From: Misgurnus anguillicaudatus | Taxonomy: Eukaryota > Chordata > Actinopteri > Cypriniformes > Cobitidae | Length of the DNA: 64,000 bases | Assembly: GCF_027580225.2 (NCBI RefSeq) | Contig: NC_073342.2 | Location: 15,697,001-15,761,000, forward strand | Direction: 5' to 3' | In this document: in pieces, positions 28,701 to 40,700 of the stretch | Layout: each line of letters begins with the position of its first letter | How positions within the stretch are numbered: the first letter of the stretch is position 1 | Position numbers and translations under genes: made by a program | The notes under the pieces: generated by a model | Database searches by the model: none | What the model saw: only the letters and a program-made list of their open reading frames with translations | Told to the model about the DNA's origin: nothing

Positions 28701-31700
28701 ATATGCCCCATTTTAAGATCGTCTTATCGTCAGCCTGTGAGATCGCCGAAACACGATAGTAACGTGGGGGGGCAGTAGTTTACTCATTCATTTATTTGTC
28801 CTTTTTCGACTCATTTACGACATTTCACTTAATTGGTGGACAAAATTGAAGCAAGGGCAACACTGTCATGACCGCAACCTTCTATGATGAAACTATGATG
28901 ATAATAATAACCATCGCCAACTATCATCATGAAAGCTCACTATTGGCGATATGTCTGACGATCATCGATACATGATACAATCGTCTATCGGCACAACCCT
29001 ATGGCAGGAGTAGAGACAAGCAAGGAAAACTACAGCGACAAACTTGTGCCTGAAAAGAATGGTACGTCTAAAATAGATTTTTTTTTTGCCTGAATTAGAT
29101 TTAATTACATCAGAAGAATATATATTACCTGGTTATTACAGTATAATAATTACATATCTAAATAATTTTTAAAAAAGCTAATAAAAAATAGCATTTCTCA
29201 AGGGAAACGATATACCGCAAGAAATATTGTCATTACTAGAATAACATATAGCATATTTTCTCAATATTGAGCAGCCCTATTAAAAAGCCCATTCATTTTT
29301 CCCAAAGACTTTTGGATTAACGCAAAAATGAAGCTCTGTGTTTAACAACAGTTAAAGACACTTACACGATTGGTACAAGATAATCTCCACAAATAAATAA
29401 AACATTTTGTGTAAATGCGTTAACTAGAATTATAAAAAGCCCAATTTTTACTTCAAAATTCATAAAAGTTGTAGAGACTAAATTGTTGGATTAAACAAGT
29501 GTCATAAACTTTTGTTAAATCTTAATTTTGGTGATAAGCAATAATCCTATGGGAAAAAAATGAATGGCTTTTTTTTGCAAAGGAACCAGTGTCGCGCTAA
29601 CTTCCGGGGTTAGCATACAAAAATATGTTGTCCCTGCAGCACTATAAGCATCTATAAAAAAAATTACAGCTATTAAGTTTAAAACACAGGTAAAAAAAAG
29701 TTGCTGCCTTAAATCTATTATCAATTATTATTATCGTGATTTCCCCCCCACGATACTGTGACGGTATTTCGGTCTCTACTGTCGGTATTTTAACACACAC
29801 ACACACCCCCATCAAACGACCTTCTACGCCACTGCTGTAGTTGTCCAGTTCTCTGTCATATACGACCATTCAGCCAATGTCTCAGAAGTTAGCGGGAGTG
29901 AGAAAATGGCAGAAAATTTTAAAACGCCTGCACCTTTCGAAGCCGACGTGTGGCCGACAGCTCTATTTTTTTACATTTTTGATAAAAAAGGAAAAAGTAT
30001 GCAACGTATTGTATCGTTTCATGATACATTGTATCATGCCCCATGTATCGTGATATGTATTGTATCGTAAGGCCCTTGCCAACCCAGCCCTACTAAACCC
30101 CACCTCCATCAAAAATGCAGTACAATACTTTCAGCACGTATTATACCTTCATCAAATACTTTCGCTTCGCATCTGCTTCAAGCTTCAGACCATTTCGAAA
30201 ACCAGTTTGTTGGCAGAATTCATTAAACACCACAATGATTTTTCAACAAAATCCTCTAAGTGCATGAAAGATGAATCGGATGAACGACGGCACGCGTATG
30301 TCACAGTGGAGTGTTTATTACCGATTAAAGTATGTTTACACAGTACCTTAAATTTTTGAGCCTTTTACTTTTTTTAGGATTTTTGCTTATACTTAAAAAG
30401 TATAAGCAATTACAGCGAAGGATAGTTAAATCTCAATGAAATGGCCAAAGTGACATTTGTGAAAATAAGACATTTCAGTTACTGACTAATAACCTTTTCA
30501 TTGCTTTTAAGGTGAAATTACCGAACATTAGAGCCTGATAAAAAATGCTCATTTAGAAGAAAACATGCCAGACGTACTTAGTTTTGCATCTGAGCTCTTT
30601 ATATGTTTCCTTGACTTTTTGATCACATTATTTCTAACAGTGTAGTATTGCATAATGCATTAAAAAGTGAAATGCAAAAGGCCTTTGTGTTTTTGTGAGT
30701 ATGAAGTTTCAAACGTGTGTGTACCTGTACCAGTGCTGCCGGTGTGTGTCAGGGGTCCCATGTGACTTGAGGGGGTCACTCTGGCAACCCCTCCGCAGGA
30801 AACAGGAAACTGAGAGACAACGTATCTCTTCTCCAGCTTCTCTCTGACAACAAGACACAAAATATGACTTATTATGTATTTTTATTTACTATTTACTATT
30901 TATTATTTTCATTTGTATGTCACATTGAATTAAAGCATTTGCTAAATAAATACATGAAATATACTGTATGAATTATACTAAAGGTTGTTTTTCCCAGAAA
31001 ATCTACCAGCAATGACCCCTAGATGGCAGTGTGCAAAAAAAAATCCCAGCATTCACTGGAGCAGCTGTGCACCCATTAGGAGCTGATGACTTTTAATTCA
31101 AACTCTGGACACCGAAAGCTTTGCATTAAAATTTAGACATTAAAGAAATCTAAATGAATTTTTCAGCAAATAAATGTGATCTAGTTTGTGAAAAGCCAGC
31201 TAAAGTTATTATTTTTATTTACTATTTACTACATAAAATCATACTACGCAATGTAAAGGACATTCTGTGAAAATATAACCTTGATATCTTTAATATTGAC
31301 TGAGTAAGGTCATGTCAAAAATTGAAAAAAAGGGAAAGAACTAAATCAAACATTGAGACTTTCGCCTGGATTTCACAGACACGGTCGCAGATGTTTGTGT
31401 CGAAAAGATGCTTTCAGTCAAGAAAAATGCTCTCTCGCATTTCAACTTTTGTCAAAAGTCCTGTCTAATAAAAATAAGATCAGTAAACCTTTCCAGGCAT
31501 GGAAAACCTCTCAAACATATATCTGGTTATCTATTTGATATCTCAGTTCCCACAGCTCCAACCTGTGCAATGGAAACTTGTTGATGTGAGAAATGGAAAA
31601 GGTACGCTGTGTATTTACCAAGGCATAAAAAGCTGCTCTACTTCCGCCCGGTTCAAACTCATTACACCAAATTCTAAGCTTATCCATTATATGAAAAACA

Positions 31701-34700
31701 ACTGTTCACAGATCAGTGGAAAAACGTAACTAAACTACATTTGTAACACACAGATAAAACTGCCAAAGGAAGTCTCTTGTATTTAAGAACAGCTTATCTG
31801 AAGGAAGCGATCTGCCCTGCAGTTGTTCGAGTTGACCATTTACCAACCTGACTAATTATTTGTACAAATAGGTAAAACACAAACACTTCAACAGTACATT
31901 AAATGTTTTACGCAAACTCATAAATTTGACTTTTTATATATTCAAACCTGCATGAATATTAAAGCGGGAATGTTGAGATCCGACCGTGTAAATTTTTGCC
32001 ATCTGGTACACTGTGACAGTGTCATACGAGTCAAAACACAAATCACATGACTACAGGTATATAGGGCAGACAGAGCAAGTCTGCTTGGCATTTTAAAAAG
32101 CTAATTTACTTGCATGGATCACAAGGGTGGAGTGATGCTGTACAGTCCCAGTAAAGTGCATCAGATCATGGTGGCCTGTTGCATAACCTCAATCTAAAAG
32201 TCAAGTTTGGGAATCATAGAATGCAAACTGTGGTTAGCGCTAAATTTTTGAATGTGTTTTTTTTAATGCCAAGTGAATTTCTTCTTAAAGTGCCGATCAA
32301 ACCGCATCAGTGTTGTAGTGTGAACACAAAGCAAACTCACTTTTGGAGCTCCAGTTGAGTCTTCAGTTTCTTCTTGGCCCCCTGAGTGAGGTCGTACTTG
32401 TTGAGATCTTCCTCCGTGAGAGCGAGGAACTGCAATAAGAAATAAAAATATCATAATTTAGATTATTTTTAGAGGAAGACCTGTGTCTGGAAAAAAACAA
32501 TCCTGTTCGGCTGCAGATATCCAGGATATATTCTCAAAACTGCTCTTTTAATAAATTTCTTCAGGGCTGCCATCTAAAATGCAAGTTTGGAAATTATAAA
32601 CCACTTTTGCGATCTCTTTTTTTTTTTTAAAGGGGGAGGGGGTCATAAAGCTATTTTATGTAATTTGACTTATTAACACTGTTTTAGAGTTGAATTCATC
32701 ATGCTAAACATAGGAATAAGTGTGAAAATTCTGTGCCGAATGCACTTCACATTCTTACAAGTTTCTGAAAGTTTTTTTTCAAACATAAAAGATTCATATA
32801 ATAAACTTGCTGTATTTCTTTTATAGCCAATTTTAGTGCAGGAAGTACAGTGGAAGTCCTTATATGGGCAATTTAATAAAGCAGACACACACCAACCAAG
32901 AGCTGACACGAAATCAACGTCACCAAAGAAGTGTATTGTTGTTGTGAGGGATTTAAGCTTGTTTAGCTTCCCAAAGAACCCAGCATTATGGAAACAATGG
33001 ATATAGTTTGCTTATCCGGGGTAGCAGCGGAGTTGTACGTGTGTGTTTGTGTAACACTGGATTTTTTTAAATGGGGCGGTCCCAACCAGATCATGAGTTG
33101 CAGGTGATGAGTAAAATGTCTGTGTTTTGTAATGGTGTCACGATTGAAATTAAGTCACAACCTCGAACCTCAAATTTAAAAAATGGAATCGTCAATGCTG
33201 CCAAAAATCTCAGTTACCTACCTCTTCCATGGTCAGCTGTTTAAAGACAGGGTAGTACTTGTGCAACCTCAGTTTACGAAGCCAGTCCAAAATGCCGCTC
33301 TGCTCCGGGCTTGACTGGGACTGCTGATGTTGGGGTACGTGGTTTGGGAGATGTGACTGTGGAGGGCTGCCCTCCCCCATGGTTACAGCACTGTTGGGGA
33401 GGATGGCCACTGCTGTCTGAGGTGGAAGAGGAGGCAGGTGGGCCGGGGAGTTCTGAGGAAGGGAGGTGTGGATTCCTAGGACTGGCTGTATGCTGGCGAC
33501 CCCACAAATAGGCCTATATAGCAGACAGAAGGGATTTATAGATGGAGAGATATAAAGTCAGTTGTGAAATATCTGATTATTAAAACTCATTTGGTGGAGT
33601 GCAAATGTCATGGGTTTGATTCCAGAGAACACACATACTGATAAAAGACATTTATACCATGGGCCTGTTGAATGCTTTGTTCTGATTGGCTGAGAAATGT
33701 TCCATGGGTGTTGATTATTTTTCTGTAAACCGCAAACCTGACCTGTCAAATTTCTTAAAAATAGGCACCCGAGCAATGTCTGTGGTAACGATGGTATAAG
33801 CGGAATAATTGACTCCGGTCCTTTGAATTATTTGAAAATAATGCACACTCGCGGTGTATTTCCACCTTGGGTGTGCATTATTTTCTTTTAATTTAACAGC
33901 CAGTCGTCAATTATTCCTTACGTATTGAATGCACTGTGAGTTGCTTTGGATAAAATCGTCAGTCAAATGCATAAAGGTAAAGAAATGAACAAGGTTTATG
34001 TGAGAGGTTGTTAAGCTCACCTGTTAGCTCCTCTATATTGAAGCAGACATCCAAGATCTGCAAAACACGTATGATGTTATGTGAAAAAATGATTGATTTT
34101 ATATAACATATTTTAGAAAGTCACCTCATTTTGATCAAATTAAATTCAAATTTTAAAATTAATATAATTTTAAATATTTTATCTACAAACACAGTCGGTC
34201 CCCTTATATAGAAGTTGCCATTTTGCGCCGCCATGTTTTTAAAGTGGCCCTAAACAGACAAACTGCATTTGTAAGGACATTGGTCCTGTCCCAAATGGCG
34301 CACTTCATGTGGACTTTCAGTCTTGTGGCCTTTAATTGCACGTGCTCGCTTAGTCTACAAGTCCGTAGGGTGTCCAATCTGTCATTTTTATGCTTCGATG
34401 TGTGCTCATCAGCAACCCCTTTACACCCTTGATGTGGTCTTCGGCGAAGCCCTCACTGCTGCTCCCAAATGGCGCAGTTAATGTGGACTTTCGGTCTCGT
34501 GGCCTTAAATTGCCTGTGCTCGCTTAGTCTACGAGTCCGTAGGGTGTCCCATTTGTCATTTTTACACTCCGAAGTGTGCTCATCAGCACCCCCTTAGCAC
34601 CCTTGATGCAGTCTTCGACGAAGCCCTCACTGCTGCTCCCAAATGGCGCACTTCATGTGGACTTTCTGTCTCGTGGCCTTAAATTGCACGTGCTCGCTTA

Positions 34701-37700
34701 GTCTACCAGTCCGAAGGGTGTCCCCATCTGTCATTTTTACACTCCGAGTGTGCTCATCAGCACCCCCTTTGCACCCTTGATGCAGTCTTCGGCGAAGCCC
34801 TCACTGCTGCTCCCAAATGGTGCACTTCATGTGGACTTTCGGTCTTGTGTCCTTAAATTGCACGCGCTCGCTCAGTCTACGAGTCCGTAGGATGTCCCAT
34901 TTGTCATTTTTACACTCCGAAGTGTGCTCATCAGCACCCCCTTTGCACCCTTGATGCAGTCTTCGGCGAAGCCCTCACTGCTGCTCCCAAATGACGCACT
35001 TCATGTGGACTTTTTGTCTCGTGGCCTTAAATTGCACGTGCTCGCTTAGTCTACAAGTCCGTAGGATGTCCCATCTGTCATTTTTACACTCCGAAGTGTG
35101 CTCATCAGCACTCCTTTTGCACCCTTGATGCAGTCTTCGGCGAAGCCCTCACTGCTGCTCCCAAATGCCGCACTTCATGTGGACTTTCTGTCTCGTGGTC
35201 TTAAATTGCACATGCTCGATTAGTCTACAAGTCCGTAGGGTGTCCAATTTGTCATTTTTATGCTCCGAACTGTGCTCATCAGCACCCCTTCTTTGCACCC
35301 TTGATGCAGTCTTCGGCGAAGCCCTCACTGCTGCTCCCAAATGGCGCACTTCATGTGGACTTTCTGTCTCGTGGTCTTAAATTGCACATGCTCGATTAGT
35401 CTACAAGTCCGTAGGGTGTCCCATTTGTCATTTTTATGCTCCGAAGTGTGCTCATCAGCACCCCCTTTGCACCCTTGATGCGGTGTTCTGCGAAGCCCTC
35501 ACTGCTGCTCCCAAATGCTGCACTTCATGTGGACTTTCTGTCTCGTGGTCTTAAATTGCACATGCTCGATTAGTCTACAAGTCTGTAGGGTGTCCAATTT
35601 GTCATTTTTATGCTCCGAAGTGTGCTCATCAGCACCCCCTTTGCACCCTTGATGCGGACTTCGACGAAGCCCTCACTGCTGTTCCCAAATGGCACACTTC
35701 ATGTGGACTTTTTATCTCGTGGCCTTAAATTGCGCATGCTTGCTTAGTCTACAAGTCCGTAGGGTGTCCCCACCTGTCATTTTTACGCTCCGAAGTGTGC
35801 TCATCAGCCCCCCTTTTGCACCCTTGATGCGGTCTTCGGCAAAGCCCTCACTGCTGCTCCCAAATGGCGCGCTTCATCTGGACTATCTGTCTCGTGGCCT
35901 TAAATTGCACGTGCTCGCTTAGTCTACAAGTCTGTAGGATGTCCCATCTGTCATTTTTACACTCCGAAGTGTGCTCATCAGCACCCCCTTTGCACCCTTG
36001 ATGCGGTCTTTGGCAAAGCCCTCACTGCTGCTCCCAAATGGCGCACTTCATGTGAACTTTTTGTCTCGTGGCCTTAAATTGCACGTGCTCGCTTAGTCTA
36101 CAAGTCCGTAGGGTGTCCCATCTATCATTTTTACAATCCGAAGTGTGCTCATCAGCACCCCCTTTGCACCCTTGATGCGGTCTTCGGGCGAAGCCCTCAC
36201 TGCTGCTCCCAAATGGGGCACTTCATGTGGACTTTTTTCTTGTGGCCTTAAATTGCACGTCCTCGCTTAGTCCACAAGTCCCTAGGATGTCCCATCTGTC
36301 ATTTTTACACTCCGAAGTGTGCTCATCAGCACCCCCTTTGCACCCTTGATGCGGTCTTCAGCGAAGCCCTCACTGCTGCTCCCAAATGGCGCACTTCATG
36401 TGGACTTGCTGTCTCGTGGCCTTAAATTGCACGTGCTCGCTTAGTCTACGAGTCCGTAGGGTGTCCCATTTGTCATTTTTACACTCCGAAGTGTGCTTAT
36501 CAGCACCCCCTTTGCACCCTTGATGCAGTCTTCGGCGAAGCCCTCACTGCTGCTCCCAAATGGCACACTTCATGTGGACTTTCTGTCTCGTGGCCTTAAA
36601 TTGCACGTGCTCGCTTAGTCTACAAGTCCGTAGGGTGTCCCATCTATCATTTTTACACTCCGAAGTGTGCTCATCAGCACCCCCTTTGCACCCTTAATGC
36701 GGTCTTCGGCGAAGCCCTCACTGCTGCTCCCAAATGGCGGACTCATGTGGAATTTCGGTCTTGTGGCCTTAAATTGCACATGCTCGCTTGGTCTACAAGT
36801 CCGTAGGGTGTCCCATTTGTCATTTTTATGCTACGAAGTGTGCTAATCAGCGCCCCCTTTGCACCCTAAATCAACCCAGAAGTGCTTGCAAAAGAGAAAT
36901 CAGACGACAGATGGGAGTTCTCAATGAGGGGCAACTTCTCTTCCTATTTTCGGCGTGACGTTTGAGTCCAAAAATACGACTCCGGTGCACCCTCATGGAC
37001 TCGTGTCAAGGGTCCCTACAGTCTGCACTACATGATGTCATCAAAGTGTGGACTATCAGGAAGTCCACAAGTCTGGAGTGGGCCATTTGGGACAGAACCA
37101 CACACTTTACCAACCCAGTTGCGAAAGAGCAATCAGACGACGTATGGGAGAAGTTTACACTACTTCTCTTACTATTTCAGGAGTGATGCTCGTGTCTGTC
37201 CCAAAATACGACTCTGGTGTGCCTTCGCGGACTCGAGTAAAGGGTGCCATTTGGGGCAAGTTTGCCCTGTGGCGGTTACCATAGCTTCTATGTGTTTCGA
37301 AAAGGAGGGGTGAGCGGTAGACTGGGTTTTTGGCTAGGCGGGATACAGCTATGGCCAAAATCTCATGAAATCTCACTGGATGAGCTTTGTTTTCATCCTA
37401 ATCCTACCCTCAAACCTAACCCAAATCCCAACATATCACGAGATTTGGCCGTAGCTGTATCCCCTCTAGCCAGAACCGGTAGACTGAGCTGTTGTTTGCA
37501 ATTCACCAGTTCACCACTAGATGCCGCTAAAATCTACACATGGCATGTTACATTTTATCAAATAAAAAATTTGATACATGTGTTTTGGTATGCTAAGAAA
37601 TAGCACACAAACTAACAAGAAATACAATTTATGTCCATATCCATGATCTGGATTTTCCGTCCCTTCCCCCACCACTATAAATATCACCATACAGACACAC

Positions 37701-40700
37701 ATCCAGGTTTCAGTGCCCTTTACTCCTATTAATAGTATCCCAAGATGAGGTCATCACTTTTGGGACTTCCCAGCACAAGCAGGTCAAATCAAATTCCTCT
37801 GAACTGAAAGAGAAGCTAACCCTCATTTCCCCAAGAGATGGTCTAGTCCAGGGGTTTTCAAACTTTTTGTGTGTGTGGACCACTCTTTGTAAACAAGAAT
37901 TTTCGCGGACCACCTCATAATACTCATCATAAAATATGTCTACACAAAGTCCTGAATTAATCTGCACATCTAAATAGTCTAGCACTAAAACTATAACTGG
38001 TCATCACATCAGTACAACAGGTTCTTTAAAAGAAAGTTTACTGCACAAAACGGCTGCCACATATTCATACACCAATCCATTTTGAACGGCACTGAACTTG
38101 AATGTCACGGCCGAGCACCACTGGCCTATTTAGTAATCACACAATAACTTGACAATTTCATTTAAAATTTATATCAATATTATTTATATACATATTCTCA
38201 GTGTTGGGAAAGTTCACTTTCTACCAGAACTAGTTTAGTTCACAGTTCACAAATTTTAAAATGAACTAGTTCAGTTCATATTTCAAAATTTTGAACTAGT
38301 TCACAGTTCCAAAAATGAACTAATTTATAGTTCTTCCCCCCCCCATATTATTTAAAAAAAAATGACTGCCATTATAGCCCATATAGAACCAGACAGCAAT
38401 TATTTCATCAGTTTTAACACTGAAGCTAAATGCGTCAGATTTCATCTTCATATCCAACTTTAAATCCTTATCCAACCAGGGTTTACATTAGCATTGACTG
38501 TCTTTTAATTTTTGTATTTGCTTGCACATACCTTGAAAGGCTAGCCGGGTGGGGGTCGCACCCCGGGCGAGAAGCTCTGCGAGGCATTGCGTGTATGACA
38601 ACTCGCATGTATTGCACACCACACGTGCACGTTAAATAGCGTGAGCTAGTCAGAGTCTATTTCAAGATCCAGAATATGCGTTTGCAGCCTATGTTAATCG
38701 TTAACGATTTAAGACAAATATGATGTTATTTAATGTTAAAGTATTTTAGTGGCGCGGCAGAAATTTTAGCAGCGTCTGTGTTCTTTGATGATGCGTGACT
38801 GGTGAACACTGACTGGTGGCGGTGTTGCCAGATTGGGTGTTTTTTCCGCTACACATTAAGGCCTGTTTACAGTGTGTTTTAGTCGGGTTTTCGCCTGGAA
38901 GAATATAGAAATCTGGCACCCTATTGAACGACGTTAAACTTAGACAGCGTGCCGTTCACAGGCACCAGAATAAACGAGTTCACAGTAACGTTCATCAGGA
39001 ATACAGTACGTTCAGTTCACGTTCAACTTTTGTTCAATGAACTCATTCAAGCCCAACACAGCATATTCTCAAAATATACAGATTCTTATTTTGCCTTTAC
39101 ACGGACCACCTGCAGTACCCTCACGGACCACTAGTGGTCCGCGGACCACAGTTTGGGAATGGCCGGTCTGGTCTACATCCAAATCTCTATGTAGTGACCA
39201 AGGGACAGACCATTGTAAGGGGGAAATAAAAAGCCTTACTTGTGCTCACGGGGAGCTGAGGTGCGGATGACGTGCTGAAAAACAAACAGACTTTGTCGTG
39301 TTTCAGGACGTGAGGCGGGAGGGAGGTCAAGCACCTGTGTGGGGTTAGGCAAAAAAACACAAAATACGTTGGCATAAATTTAGTTAACACCCCAGCTGCA
39401 TAAAACAACCAAACAGCATATCAAATATCTTTATATGTTAACACTTTATAGTAAGGGTGTATTTGTCAACATGAACTAACAATGAACAAAACTTCTACAG
39501 CATTTATTAATCTGAGTATATGATAATTTTCGGCATTTACTAAAACATTATATTAGACTAAAGGACCATGTGTATCCATTTGTGCATTAGGATTGAGAGG
39601 CACAGAATTACAGAGGATCTAGCTCCTGTGCCGAATCAAGTCCAGCCATCGGTGGCAAGAGTTTTTCCAGACATTCATCAGGAAAGAGTTGAGCGAGCTG
39701 AAGATAGAAAATAGAGACACAATCACACTCTTTTACAACTGATCAGTGTTAATCAGTTAACACATTTACTGTTTTACAAGTTAACTGTGCAAACTATGAG
39801 CATACACAGCTTACATTTCAACTTAATTCAAACTTGACTGTGCAGGAAAAAACACATTACACTGCTCTGTATCTGCCAATTAGACTACTTTAAAATGAGT
39901 TGATTTGTTAGGAATTTTGGACTTGACACACCAGCTCTATATTTCTCACACATGTGACTAGCTCTCCATCACTCACCTGGGAAATAAACTCCAGCACTTC
40001 CTGAGAGGTTTTGCTGACGGTCGACCGAGTAGAATCAGACCACAGAGCCTTTGAAACCAAAAGCAAAGTACGATGTTCAATTGCCAAAACATACACATTT
40101 TTAACATTTGATTACGGTGTAAAATAAATGCCTTTTGATGTGATATGTGATCGGAAATAAGGAAAACATAAAAATGATATTCATTACAGAACATTTAAAT
40201 GACGCTGAAAATTGACAGATAACTCACCTCTAGTATGTATTCGGTTGGTTTGTCTGGTTTGGGTGTGACTCTGAGATCAATTCTTTCGACATACACTAGA
40301 AAAAGAGAAGTGCCTTATTACAAAAATATTCCAAGGAAAATTTCTAATATTACTGTAGGTGCTACTTTTAGATGTTAGTTAGAAATTACAAAAATTACCA
40401 AAAAAAAATGTTTTTGTGCTGTTTCAATATGTTACTATGAAATTGAATCACATAAGATTATGCTAAAATGTTGATTGTGTATGATAAGCGTCCGAAAAAA
40501 ACTGTTATTGATGTAATGCAAGAGTTTAAAAATTAAATTTACCGTCCAATAACTAAATAAAAATTAGTTGCACTCACTCTTCAGGGGTCTCATTTATAAA
40601 AATGTGCGTAGGATCCTTACTTTAAGTCTACGTACGCACAAAAGCCAAAAATTGCACACGCCAAAAAATATTAAAGGATTAGTCCGTTTTCTTAAAAATT

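Larger units (their letters stand above)
34180..37545. mobile_element. 'AGGTGCAGTGTG'-family MITE split by later insertions
   Basis: The left part (34180-34270: CGGTCCCCTTATATAGAAG, GCCATTTTGCGCCGCCATG) and right parts (37265-37320: GTTACCATAGCTTCTATG, GGAGGGGTGAGCGGTAGAC; 37470-37535: TTCACCACTAGATGCCGC) match successive segments of the copy at 2837-3207. The satellite transposon and a small MITE (about 37331-37471) lie between them. The outer TTAA ends are lost. Confidence 0.75.
34058..39239 (-). other. zcchc14 intron 6, with satellite-bearing transposon
   Basis: 5.2 kb dominated by repeats: a split TTAA MITE with the satellite element inside (about 34180-37540), then nested hAT-like elements (37849-39165). 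Only about 0.4 kb is plain intron. Confidence 0.85.

Noticed and set aside
34287..36870. Regular repeats that might be a CRISPR array
   Set aside because: Whole 174-bp units are repeated without unique spacers, in a vertebrate intron; this is satellite DNA.
39240..39274. Short 35-nt version of zcchc14 exon 6 using the acceptor TTTTTCAG
   Set aside because: Phase fits, but the longer exon to 39334 restores a block homologous to human SLPSHVLKNDHV, so the longer form is preferred; the short one may be a minor isoform.
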